Positions 1-7,696 of a stretch of 15,329 bases of DNA are shown piece by piece. The position numbers and the translations under genes were made by a program. The notes under the pieces were generated by a model, which saw only the letters and a program-made list of their open reading frames with translations, did not search any database and had not been told where the DNA came from. Origin of the DNA: Acidobacteriaceae bacterium (GTDB lineage: Bacteria; Acidobacteriota; Terriglobia; Terriglobales; Acidobacteriaceae); contig PMXH01000239.1 in NCBI GenBank assembly GCA_003165855.1, forward strand, positions 16,355 through 31,683. Direction: 5' to 3'. Positions within the stretch are counted from its first letter, which is position 1, and each line of letters opens with the position of its first letter.

Positions 1-1
1 G

Positions 2-1372
2 GCTGGAAACTCGGTGATTGCCGCCCTCGTCATCACGGGCGGAAAAATCGTTGTCGGCGTCACCACCGGCAGCCTGGGGATTCTCTCCGAAGCCGCGCAC
101 TCTGCGCTGGATCTGATTGCAGCTCTGCTTACTTATCTTTCTGTCGGTGTCTCTGACAAGCCTGCCGACGCCGACCACCAATATGGCCACGGCAAGGTCG
201 AAAATTTCTCTGCCTTCGTGGAGACGGGCCTGCTTCTGGTGACCTGCGCCTGGGTCGTCTACGAAGCCGTCGTGCGCTTGTTTTTTCGCCGGGTCGAAGT
301 TGAACCCTCCATCTGGGCGTTCGTCGTAATGCTGGTTTCCATGGTTGTGGACTGGTGGCGCTCCCGCGCCCTCGGGCGCATCGCCACAAAGTACGACAGC
401 CAGGCCCTCGAAGCCGACGCACTGCACTTTTCCACTGACATCTGGTCCGCAGGCGTGGTCGTGCTTGGTCTTGCGCTTATCTTAGCGGGACGTGTCTATC
501 ATCTGGATTGGCTCCGCTTTGCCGATCCCATCGCCGCCCTGATGGTCGCTGGGGTCATCGTTTCTGTCAGTTGGCGGCTGGCACGACGCACCGTGGATGC
601 CTTGCTCGACGCCGCACCCGCGGGGGTCCGCGCTCAGATTACCGATGCCGTCTCCCACGTGGACGGTGTGCTCGAAGTCGGCCGCGTTCGCATCCGCCGT
701 GCCGGGAACCGTTATTTCGCCGATCTCGCCGTTGGCCTGGCCCGCACCGTCACTTTTCAGCGCTCTGAGCAATTAGTCGCGGCAGTAACCGACGCAGTCC
801 ACGGTATCCTTCCCGATGCCGATGTTCTTGTCCAACCCCTGCCGCGCGCCCAGCGCTCGGAAAACATCTTCGACCGCATTCGCGCCGTCGCCACCCGACA
901 TAACCTCAACGTCCACGACATCAGCGTCCAGGATCTCGCCGGCCAACTTCACGTCGAGCAGCACGTCGAACTCGACGAGCGCATGACCCTTAAGAGCGCG
1001 CACGACCAGGTCACCGAACTTGAAGCCGACATGCGCCACGACGTGCCTGAGATCGCCGACATCCTCACCCATATCGAAAGCGAACCGGCCACCATCGAAA
1101 CCGGCGACGAGTTGGTTCGCGATGCGGATCTCGAACGTCGACTGAAGACGGTCGCCGGCCAGTTCCCGGAAATTGTCGATATGCACGACGTCCAGATCAA
1201 GAAGGTGCGCGGCCGCTTGTACGTTTCTTGTCACTGCACATTCTCCGATGATCTCTCGCTCGCCCGCGTTCACGACATCCAGACCGAACTCGAAATCCAC
1301 TTTAAGCAGGATGCGCCTGAGCTTTTCCGGGTATTGATTCATCCCGAACCCAGCACTGATAACCGCAGGTAG
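2..1372 (+). CDS. Cation diffusion facilitator transporter with three C-terminal ZT_dimer-like domains (5' partial)
   Basis: Inner-membrane divalent metal/proton antiporter of the CDF family. The frame is open back to base 2, and the residues before the first possible start (GTG at 14) continue the usual CDF opening, so the true start probably lies left of the window. Counting from that GTG, two HxxxD motifs are visible, H29-D33 and H138-D142. This pair forms the transport metal site in zinc-type CDFs. A His-rich DADHQYGHG loop follows the first. Membrane segments fill about residues 1-185. The C-terminal part is unusually long and holds three similar alpha/beta units of about 75 residues (roughly 203-278, 284-358 and 375-449), where CDFs usually have one. 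The stop lies 20 bases before the OsmC-like gene, so the two may be co-transcribed. The family is certain; the metal is inferred as Zn2+ or a similar ion. Confidence 0.93.
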   Translation, partial: AGNSVIAALVITGGKIVVGVTTGSLGILSEAAHSALDLIAALLTYLSVGVSDKPADADHQYGHGKVENFSAFVETGLLLVTCAWVVYEAVVRLFFRRVEVEPSIWAFVVMLVSMVVDWWRSRALGRIATKYDSQALEADALHFSTDIWSAGVVVLGLALILAGRVYHLDWLRFADPIAALMVAGVIVSVSWRLARRTVDALLDAAPAGVRAQITDAVSHVDGVLEVGRVRIRRAGNRYFADLAVGLARTVTFQRSEQLVAAVTDAVHGILPDADVLVQPLPRAQRSENIFDRIRAVATRHNLNVHDISVQDLAGQLHVEQHVELDERMTLKSAHDQVTELEADMRHDVPEIADILTHIESEPATIETGDELVRDADLERRLKTVAGQFPEIVDMHDVQIKKVRGRLYVSCHCTFSDDLSLARVHDIQTELEIHFKQDAPELFRVLIHPEPSTDNRR

Positions 1373-1392
1373 AATTCGAACAACGGAAAACT

Positions 1393-1794
1393 ATGAATAA
1401 CGCACGCTCCACCTGGATCGAGAAGCAACGCTTCACCGGCATCGCCGATAGCGGCCACCAGATCGTCGTCGATGGCGACAAGGCAGCTGGCAATAGTCCC
1501 ATGGAGCTCGTCCTCATCGCTCTGTGCGGCTGCACTGGTTACGACGTCGTCTCCATCCTGCAAAAAAAGCGCGAGCCTTTCACCAGCCTCGAAGTGCGCG
1601 CCCAGGCCGAGCGCGCCGCCAATCCGCCCTCCGTCTACACGGAAATCAAGCTGCGTTACCGCATCGGTGGTAAAGTGTCCCGTAAGGCGGTGGAAGACGC
1701 AGTCCGCCTCTCGAAAGAAAAATACTGCTCGGTCTCAGCCATGCTCGATAAAACCGCGAAGATCACCGCCGAGATCGAATACGTGGATACCTAG
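1393..1794 (+). CDS. OsmC family protein (peroxiredoxin-like)
   Basis: A 133-residue protein of the OsmC/Ohr fold, a cytoplasmic family that reduces organic hydroperoxides with a pair of active-site cysteines. Two candidates sit at the expected places: Cys47 in ALCGCTGYDV at the start of the central helix, and Cys112 in KEKYCSVSAML. Cys45 is an extra cysteine beside the first. Length and the opening pattern (W-x-E then a strand, then SPMELVLIAL) resemble the YhfA-like subgroup rather than Ohr. The ATG at 1393 follows only a weak purine stretch. It lies 20 bases after the CDF gene and 36 bases before a small dithiol protein, a context that fits thiol-redox or stress chemistry, though the substrate cannot be told. 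Confidence 0.92.
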   Translation: MNNARSTWIEKQRFTGIADSGHQIVVDGDKAAGNSPMELVLIALCGCTGYDVVSILQKKREPFTSLEVRAQAERAANPPSVYTEIKLRYRIGGKVSRKAVEDAVRLSKEKYCSVSAMLDKTAKITAEIEYVDT

Positions 1795-1830
1795 GATCGC
1801 GGCAAGAACCGTACTGCCGACTAGAGACTC

Positions 1831-2079
1831 ATGGCTTACAGAATTCTCTTCTTCACTCAACCCGGCTGCCTCAACTGCGAGGTGATGAAGATTTTTCTGG
1901 AGGCGAGGGAACTCGCCTTCGAAGAACGAGACATGAGTGACTCCGCCGCGCGTGTCGAATTGCTCGAAACCTACCATAGCCGCACGGCGCCGACGCTGGT
2001 GATAATCACTTCGACCGGCGCTGAAGTCATCGAAGGCTTCGACCCCGATCGCCTTGACCAGTTCCTTTCCGCTGCCTGA
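1831..2079 (+). CDS. Small glutaredoxin/thioredoxin-fold protein
   Basis: An 82-residue cytoplasmic thiol-disulfide protein. After the first strand (YRILFFTQ) comes the redox motif PGCLNC with Cys13 and Cys16. The conserved cis-proline motif TAPT is at residues 50-53, followed by a strand and a final helix. This is the minimal glutaredoxin layout and typical length. The CLNC dipeptide differs from the classical CPYC, and glutathione-binding residues cannot be assigned by eye, so it could equally be an NrdH- or thioredoxin-like reductant. It lies between the OsmC-like gene and the EamA permease on the same strand with short gaps, and could recycle the OsmC-like cysteines (inference from proximity only). 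Confidence 0.85.
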   Translation: MAYRILFFTQPGCLNCEVMKIFLEARELAFEERDMSDSAARVELLETYHSRTAPTLVIITSTGAEVIEGFDPDRLDQFLSAA

Positions 2080-2094
2080 TGATCGAAGCGATTC

Positions 2095-3093
2095 GTGAGG
2101 CTCATCATCCCAGACAAAAATCAGAAAAGCCCACACTTACATCCTTTGCGCGGCTATTTCTTCATCGCATCAGCGGCATTTCTTTGGGGAATCTCCGCTG
2201 CCTTGGGACGCGCCGTCTTTACCGGGAAGCTGCTATTGAGCAATGCCTCTCTTCATCCCATTGATCCGCTTGTTCTTTCCCAGACGCGCACTACATTCTC
2301 TCTGCTGGTGTTGCTTCCGATTCTCGTGGGGGCGAAGGGCTGGCAGCGGATCAAACTGCCGGCGCGCGATCTTGCTTCCTGCCTCCTTCTTGGCATCTTC
2401 GGCGTTGCTGTCTCGAATTATTTCTACTACGTCGCCATTCAACGTACGAACGTCGCTACCGCCATCATCGTGCAATACACCGCCCCAGTATGGGTTCTGA
2501 TCTATGTGGTGGCGCGCGGCCAGCAACGACTTACGCCGCAAAAAGTGGCTGCCGTCGCGCTTACCGTCACCGGAATCGCCCTGGTTATCAATCTTCTCGG
2601 AGCTAAAGGCGCCGCGCTTCGACTGGATTCCTACGGCATGATCGCCGCGTTGCTGGCATCGTTCTCTTTCGCCTTCTACAATGTCGCGGGACATCACATT
2701 CTTGCGCGCTACGACCGCTGGCGCGTGCTCGTCTGGACATTCACGGCTGCTGCCGCCTTCTGGCTCATCGTCAACCCGCCCTGGAAGATTGCCGCTGCCC
2801 ACTACGCACCCGCACAATGGCTTTTTCTGTTCGCCTTTTCGATGATCTCGGTGCTGGGACCATTTTCCCTTTACTTCCGCGGCTTGCAGCATCTCGAACC
2901 CACGCGCGCCATCATCGCCAGTTGCCTGGAGCCAGTGTTCTCCATTCTTCTCGCCGCCCTGCTGTTAGGAGAAGTGCTGCGCCCGATCCAGACCTTGGGA
3001 ATTGTTTTCGTGCTCGCCGCCATCGTGATCGTGCAGCGCCCGGAAGGCGCAGGCGCGGAAAAAGAGGTCGTCGCCGTGGAACCGATCGAGTAG
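2095..3093 (+). CDS. DMT superfamily permease with two EamA domains
   Basis: A 332-residue inner-membrane protein with about ten hydrophobic segments arranged as two EamA repeats (about residues 22-155 and 172-305), the drug/metabolite transporter layout. Visible family features are the SAAFLWGISAALGR start of helix 1, the AIIVQYTAPVWVLI helix at the end of the first half, and EPVFSILLAALLLGE near the end of the second. Substrate cannot be inferred; members export amino acids, metabolites or drugs. The chosen start is GTG at 2095, 15 bases after the preceding stop. The in-frame TTG of HPLRGYFF, 17 codons downstream, is an alternative that would still keep helix 1. The gene ends 86 bases before the stop of a convergent MFS gene. 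Confidence 0.9.
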   Translation: MRLIIPDKNQKSPHLHPLRGYFFIASAAFLWGISAALGRAVFTGKLLLSNASLHPIDPLVLSQTRTTFSLLVLLPILVGAKGWQRIKLPARDLASCLLLGIFGVAVSNYFYYVAIQRTNVATAIIVQYTAPVWVLIYVVARGQQRLTPQKVAAVALTVTGIALVINLLGAKGAALRLDSYGMIAALLASFSFAFYNVAGHHILARYDRWRVLVWTFTAAAAFWLIVNPPWKIAAAHYAPAQWLFLFAFSMISVLGPFSLYFRGLQHLEPTRAIIASCLEPVFSILLAALLLGEVLRPIQTLGIVFVLAAIVIVQRPEGAGAEKEVVAVEPIE

Positions 3094-3112
3094 AAAGCAA
3101 AAAGCGGTAAGT

Positions 3113-3141
3113 CCTTCTCGGCGGTCCCTTTCTCGGTGGTC
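3113..3141 (+). repeat. Short imperfect direct repeat in the convergent intergenic gap
   Basis: Two near-identical copies, CCTTCTCGGCGGTC (3113-3126) and CCTTTCTCGGTGGTC (3127-3141), lie head to tail between the EamA stop and the MFS stop. No clear rho-independent terminator is visible; the only hairpin seen is a 5-bp AGGGC/GCCCT stem near 3145-3163 without a T tract. Confidence 0.4.
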
Positions 3142-3179
3142 TCCAGGGCAATCCTCAGCCCTTGCGATGAATTCTTGAC

Positions 3180-4494
3180 TTATTCCAGACGCTTTCCCCG
3201 CGTCTCCGGCAATTGCGTTGCAGTCAGCGCGGCCAGCAGATATCCAGCCGCACACAAATAAAACGCCCAGCCTAAACCTTTGCTCTGGCCGACCCGCCCA
3301 ATTACCAGCGGCGCCACTGAACTCATCGTTCGTGCGCCGTTGTAAGTGAAACCCAGCGCGCGCGCCCGCACGCTCGTCGGAAACATCTCGCTCCCTATGA
3401 TCCCTGAACCAGAGAAGATCCCAGTCCCAAAGAAAGCTACCACCGTCCCCAGCACCATGAGCACCATGGGCGCGCGCGCAGCGGCATAAAGTGGAATCAG
3501 AAGTGCTGCCGTTAAGCTATAAATAAGAAATGTCTTACGCCGTCCGAGATGATCCGCCATCCAGCCAAAACTACAATATCCCGGGAACATCCCAAAGAGA
3601 TTGAGCACCACCAGCAGAGTAGTGGTGCCCATTACGCCAAAGCCGCGTCCGCCCTGCGGCACGGGCAATGACAAATAGGGTGGGATCCACTGGAACAATC
3701 CCCCACCAGGCAAACAAGCAAAAGAAGTTAAATAGCAGCAGCGTGCAGGTGTGCTTCACATAAGGCGCCCGAAAGATCACTGAAAAGTTCGTGTTTCGAT
3801 TCCGGGCTTCGTGGGTCGAGCCTTCTCGAGTCAATGACACGGAGCTTGCTGTGTCTCTTCTGCCAATTGCATTACGCTGAACTTGCTCTGTCCTCTCCTG
3901 CCACATCCGGGATTCCGGCACTCCCCGCCGAATCCACAACGTCACGAGCGCCGGGAGAATCCCCACAAAGAACACGGCGCGCCATCCGAAATAACGCGCC
4001 ACCGGACCTGCTACCAGTGCCGCTGCGGCAAAACCAATCGCCCACGAACTCTGCACCATCGAAATCGCTTTGGCACGGAACTCCGTCGGCCAGGTCTCGG
4101 CCACCAGTGTGGCGCCGATATTCCATTCGCCGCCCATTCCGAGGCCCAGCAGGAAGCGCGCCGCAGCCAGCATCGCGATGCTGGTCGCCAGTCCCGATGC
4201 GAACGAGCACAGCGAGTAGGTCAGGATGCTCGCCATGAGCGCCCGCTTGCGCCCGATGCGGTCGGCAAGAAAGCCAAACAGCACGCCGCCCAGGCCGGAC
4301 GCCAGCAGCGTCAGCGTACCCAATAGTCCGGCCGTGGTTTTGCTCATGCCCAGGTCCCGCATCAGCAGCGCGAGCACCAGTGCATAAAGCATGGCATCGA
4401 AGGCATCGAGCGCCCAGCCCAGCGCCGCCGCCAGCAGCGTCCGCCGCTGATCAGGTGTAGCTTGCCGTATGACTTGGATTGGCCCAATCGCCAT
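3180..4494 (-). pseudogene. MFS transporter (sugar/metabolite porter type), split by a one-base frameshift
   Basis: Two reading frames on the minus strand together make one 12-helix major facilitator of about 437 residues. The upstream part (from ATG at 4494) carries the motif DRIGRKR between helices 2 and 3 and the RFLLGLGMGGEW segment. The downstream part carries the second-half copy DHLGRRK and the PETRGKRLE ending typical of metabolite/H+ symporters. The frames switch in a run of five C on the plus strand at 3700-3704. With four C the protein reads FAWWGLFQW straight through. As written, the first frame runs on for about 40 unrelated residues and stops near 3571. It is either a sequencing error in a homopolymer or a recent inactivation, since no other damage is visible. 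The ATG at 4494 fits family N-termini better than the TTG at 4545, which would overlap the predicted promoter. Confidence 0.85.
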
Positions 4495-4502
4495 GAGGCG
4501 GG

Positions 4503-4530
4503 ATTGTACGGCGCAGGTGGGAATTGTCAA
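4503..4530 (-). promoter_or_regulatory. Sigma-70-type promoter of the MFS gene, near-leaderless
   Basis: On the minus strand a perfect -35 TTGACA (4530-4525) is followed after 16 bases by TACAAT (4508-4503), five of six consensus bases. Transcription would begin near 4497-4495, within about three bases of the ATG at 4494. No Shine-Dalgarno sequence precedes that ATG, which agrees with a leaderless or nearly leaderless message. Confidence 0.6.
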
Positions 4531-4691
4531 TTTCCGATTTTGCAATGGATCTAATGTTTTCTCCCTTGATACCCCAACTGGCGGTTTGACAATGTTTTTA
4601 CTTATCCGGCGGCAATTCTTGGTTAGGCTTGTTGCGTCAAGCTGAGGCCGTGATACCTTCAGCTAGCGATGTTGTGAAACTGGATGTGTCT

Positions 4692-5135
4692 ATGAGATTT
4701 CAGCGGGTTGCCGTACTTCTTGCTTTTCTTCTGACGTTCCTCACCCCTTGTTTCGCCCATCATATGGCGGTCGTAGTCAACAAGGACAACACCGTTGGCA
4801 ACGTCACGTCCGTCCACCTGTCCAGGATTTTTCGGGCGGAGATCAAGAAGTGGCCGGACGGCAAGGCCGTTGTTTTAGTTCTGCACAAGGACTCCGCCGG
4901 TGAAACCGAAACGCTGCAGCGCCTGATCAAGATGAGTCCGACCGAGTTGAAGGCGCTCATCGCAGCTCACAAAGATTCCATCCAGTTGGTGGACTCCGAT
5001 GCCGATGTTCTCAAGATTGTGCAATCCACACCCGGCGCAGTCGGTTTCGTGGATGTCCGCTCCGTCGACAACACCATTAACGTTGTGCGCGTTGACGGTA
5101 AGCTGCCCATGGAATCAGGCTATCTGCCGCATTAG
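4692..5135 (+). CDS. Short secreted PstS-like periplasmic binding protein
   Basis: A 147-residue protein starting at ATG 4692 with a clear signal peptide (MRFQRVAVLLAFLLTFLTP, cleavage likely near CFA-HH). The mature part resembles the first lobe of phosphate-binding PstS proteins (PBP_like_2 type): VVVNKDNTVGNVTSVHLSRIF, where the helix introduces the IF-(5-6)-W pattern (RAEIKKWPDG), then LHKDSAGETE at the place of the ligand-binding SGT loop, and a late GAVGFVDV segment. Full PstS proteins are about twice this length, so this is a single-lobe variant. No Pst permease or ATPase gene is near. The in-frame TTG at 4629 would bury the signal peptide behind about 20 residues and is less likely. 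Ligand is unknown; an anion is the family-based guess. Confidence 0.8.
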   Translation: MRFQRVAVLLAFLLTFLTPCFAHHMAVVVNKDNTVGNVTSVHLSRIFRAEIKKWPDGKAVVLVLHKDSAGETETLQRLIKMSPTELKALIAAHKDSIQLVDSDADVLKIVQSTPGAVGFVDVRSVDNTINVVRVDGKLPMESGYLPH

Positions 5136-5259
5136 TTCGCACCGGATTCAATCTGGAGTCCTTCGACTCATCGACTCTCAGCCCTTACCTCTTAACAAAC
5201 TTTTGACATCTTTCAAACAACTTTGGAGTCGCAATCGGCTATAAGACTTGAGACTTCTT

Positions 5260-5265
5260 AAGGAG
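5260..5265 (+). promoter_or_regulatory. Shine-Dalgarno site AAGGAG
   Basis: AAGGAG lies four bases before the ATG at 5270 and fixes the start of the GloVer-repeat gene. It is the strongest ribosome binding site in the window; most neighbouring genes have weak or none. Confidence 0.75.
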
Positions 5266-5269
5266 ATCC

Positions 5270-6709
5270 ATGAACCGAGTTCGGCCCCTGGTTGTTGTTC
5301 TCGTCGCTGCCCTGTCCATGGCAGTGGGTGCATCGGCGCAAACCGCGAGTCCTACCCTTACGGCGTTGTTCGACTTCCCATGCAATGCATCCTTCGTCTG
5401 TGCCGACGGCTACTTTCCAATTTCACTCATCGAGGGCTCCGACGGCAATTTCTACGGCGCGGCGGCTGGCGGTGGCACCGGACTGAATGCCCAAGGTACG
5501 ATCTTCAAGATCACCCCAACGGGACAAATCTCGGTGATTTACAGCTTTGCAGAAAGCTCCAACGGAAGCCTGCCGAACGGTTCCGCTCCGATAAGCGTGG
5601 TCGAAGGCACAGACGGTTTTCTTTACGGCACGACTTCGGAGAACGGTGGCAACGGCTTCGGAACGGTCTTTAAACTGAGCAAGAGCGGCGTGATTCAGAC
5701 GCTCCATAATTTTTGTGGGACCGAGACCTGCGCGGATGGCGCAAATCCAGGTTTCCTCATGCAGGCGCTCGATGGCAACTTCTACGGAGCCACCGGCCCA
5801 ACGCTTCCCCCCACTAGCGTGCTTTTCCGCATGACTCCAACAGGATCATTCAAGGTCCTGCACACCTTCGACACGGAGTCGCAGCCGGATGGCGCTGGCG
5901 TTTACAACATGGTGCAGGCGTCGGATGGCAATTTTTATGGGACCACAGTCGCTGGCGAACAGTTCAAGCCCTATAACAGCGTCTTCCGTTTCGATCCGGC
6001 CACGGACAAGTACACCATCTTGCACGGTTTCGATACTCCCAACATCAATCTCCCGAACGTCGCCACCAGTGGCCTCGCGATGACCTCGACGGGCGAACTC
6101 TTCGGTCTGCAGGCCGGGAGCGAGTTGTATCAGATCAGCCTCACTGGCAAATATCAAAGGCTCAGCGTCCTCTCCACGGCCGACTTTTTTGACGGCAACA
6201 TCCTCCAGGCTTCGGACGGAAATTTGTGGGGTGATTTCTTGGGTGGCGACTGCAGCGGCCAAGGCATCGCCTTCGCCGCGAACACAACCGGATCAGTTCT
6301 GCAGAGTCTCACATTCGACTGCTCTACGGTCGGTGAGCAGCCAGCAGGGATGATCCAAGCCGCCGATGGCAAATTCTACGGCGTTACCTTAGGCAATGGT
6401 GGAGTCTCATCCACGGATGACGTCACCAATGGCACCATCTGGACCATCGATGCCGGACTACCCGCACCCCCGCCTGCGGTCATTGCCTTCCGCCCTTCAA
6501 GCGGCCAAGTTGGCTCGAAGATTCTGCTCCAGGGGAATCACTTCGTCGGCACTACTGCCGTCAGTCTTAACGGTGTAAGCGCCGCGTTCCGAGTGCTTAG
6601 CGTGAGCTACATCGGCATTACCGTGCCCACCGGCGCCACCAGCGGCCCCATCACCATCACGAATGCTGGTGGAACAGCCACGACTATTGGGTCGTTCACG
6701 GTCCAGTAA
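5270..6709 (+). CDS. Secreted GloVer tandem-repeat protein with C-terminal IPT/TIG domain
   Basis: A 479-residue exported protein with signal peptide MNRVRPLVVVLVAALSMAVG, cleaved near ASAQ. The body is made of repeats centred on DGNFYG-type motifs: DGNFYG at 58 and 168, DGFLYG at 115, DGNFYG at 219, GELFGL at 275, DGNLWG at 316, DGKFYG at 367. Each is followed by a Gly/Thr-rich turn and a strand ending in a phrase like GTIFKITPTG. Spacing is 41-57 residues. Seven units suggest a seven-bladed beta-propeller (inference). An Ig-like IPT/TIG domain fills about 402-479 (FRPSSGQVGSKILLQGNHF to SFTVQ). Proteins of this kind are annotated as choice-of-anchor tandem repeat GloVer-containing and are of unknown function. 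The gene follows the small binding protein by 134 bases and converges on ribF. Confidence 0.88.
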   Translation: MNRVRPLVVVLVAALSMAVGASAQTASPTLTALFDFPCNASFVCADGYFPISLIEGSDGNFYGAAAGGGTGLNAQGTIFKITPTGQISVIYSFAESSNGSLPNGSAPISVVEGTDGFLYGTTSENGGNGFGTVFKLSKSGVIQTLHNFCGTETCADGANPGFLMQALDGNFYGATGPTLPPTSVLFRMTPTGSFKVLHTFDTESQPDGAGVYNMVQASDGNFYGTTVAGEQFKPYNSVFRFDPATDKYTILHGFDTPNINLPNVATSGLAMTSTGELFGLQAGSELYQISLTGKYQRLSVLSTADFFDGNILQASDGNLWGDFLGGDCSGQGIAFAANTTGSVLQSLTFDCSTVGEQPAGMIQAADGKFYGVTLGNGGVSSTDDVTNGTIWTIDAGLPAPPPAVIAFRPSSGQVGSKILLQGNHFVGTTAVSLNGVSAAFRVLSVSYIGITVPTGATSGPITITNAGGTATTIGSFTVQ

Positions 6710-6731
6710 TGGCTGAGCCGAGGAAGACCAC

Positions 6732-7679
6732 CTATCGCGGTCTGCGACTGAGCAGATGAAAATATCTGCGCGCCTTCTTCACATCGCGCGCGATCTGCTC
6801 GCGGAGTGCATCTACCGACGGAAACTTGATCTCATCCCGGAGCCGATCGAGAAAGCAGATCTCAACTTCGCTCTCCGGCGTTAGCTCTATGGGATGGAAG
6901 TCCAGCAGGTGGGTCTCGATGGCAAACGAATCTGCCCCAAACGTCGGCCGATTGCCCACGTTAGTGACCGAATCAAAGCGTTCAGTCCCCACCCGCGTCC
7001 ACGTAATGTAGACGCCATCCTTCGGAACAAGTTCCTCATAGCGCGCCAGATTGATAGTAGGGACGGTGTACTTCGATCCCAGCCCGCGCCCGCGTCCCGG
7101 CGCATTCAATATGCAAAACGGTCGCGCCAGCAAGTGCCGCGCCCGGCTTACCCGGCCCGCGTTCAGCAGCTTGCGGATGTGACTGCTGGAAACCGGCTCG
7201 CCGCGCAGTTTCTGCTCTGGATAGGCGTTCACTTCAAAGTCCATCTCCTGCCCAAGCTGCGCCAGCAGACTCACATCGCCCGCAGCCTTGTGCCCGAAGT
7301 GAAAGTTATAGCCTTCATGCACCTCGCGTGCATGCAGCTTTTTCTTGAGAATGCGCTCGGCAAACTGGCGTGGCGTCATCAGCGAAAGATCGCGCCCAAA
7401 AGGCAGTATCAGCACCGCATCAATGCCCGTTGCTTCCAACAAGCGTAATTTCTCCGGCAATGGAGTGAGGAGCTTGAGCGCCGAGTCTGGCCGCAGGATA
7501 CGCGCCGGATGCGGCTCAAATGTCACCGCCACGGCTTTAGCCTCGCTCTGCCGCGCCCGCCGCACAATTTCGCCCAGCACGTGCGCATGGGCCCGGTGTA
7601 CCCCGTCAAAGTTTCCCACGCTCACCAGCGACGGCCCAAACCCCGCCGGGACGTCGTCGAGTTTGTGAAAAACCTGCAT
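6732..7679 (-). CDS. ribF: Bifunctional riboflavin kinase/FAD synthetase
   Basis: Makes FMN from riboflavin and then FAD from FMN, using ATP in the cytoplasm. With the ATG at 7679 the protein has 315 residues, normal for the family, and opens canonically (MQVFHKLDDVP). The N-terminal adenylyltransferase domain shows SVGNFDGVHRAH, TFEPHP, GYNFHFGHKAAGD and VSSSHIRKLLNAG. The C-terminal kinase domain shows GRGLGSKYTVPTINL, KDGVYITW, NVGNRPTFG and IETHLLDF. Two points differ from textbook motifs: HRAH in place of HRGH, and about four extra residues between the glycines and the PTxN of the kinase motif. The upstream ATG at 7736 would translate part of an inverted repeat into an atypical extension, so it is rejected. 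It is the last gene of the minus-strand group, 123 bases after the hydrolase gene. No FMN riboswitch is seen in that gap. Confidence 0.95.
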   Translation of the reverse strand: MQVFHKLDDVPAGFGPSLVSVGNFDGVHRAHAHVLGEIVRRARQSEAKAVAVTFEPHPARILRPDSALKLLTPLPEKLRLLEATGIDAVLILPFGRDLSLMTPRQFAERILKKKLHAREVHEGYNFHFGHKAAGDVSLLAQLGQEMDFEVNAYPEQKLRGEPVSSSHIRKLLNAGRVSRARHLLARPFCILNAPGRGRGLGSKYTVPTINLARYEELVPKDGVYITWTRVGTERFDSVTNVGNRPTFGADSFAIETHLLDFHPIELTPESEVEICFLDRLRDEIKFPSVDALREQIARDVKKARRYFHLLSRRPR

Positions 7680-7696
7680 ACCAGCCAAGGACGTCG

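Noticed and set aside
773..1342. 189-codon minus-strand frame
   Set aside because: Antisense shadow of the CDF C-terminal domains, with no family features.
2079..2264. Small frame overlapping the start of the EamA permease
   Set aside because: It overlaps the permease in another frame and has no similarity to known small proteins; the permease frame has continuous membrane helices.
4586..4591. TTGACA as a -35 for the PstS-like gene
   Set aside because: No acceptable -10 is found 15-19 bases downstream.
5203..5245. TTGACA (5203) with TATAAG (5240) as a promoter of the GloVer-repeat gene
   Set aside because: The spacer is 31 bases, far too long, and neither box has a suitable partner at normal distance.
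5248..5673. 141-codon frame overlapping the GloVer-repeat gene
   Set aside because: Arg/Cys-rich shadow in another frame; the strong AAGGAG site and signal peptide belong to the GloVer frame.
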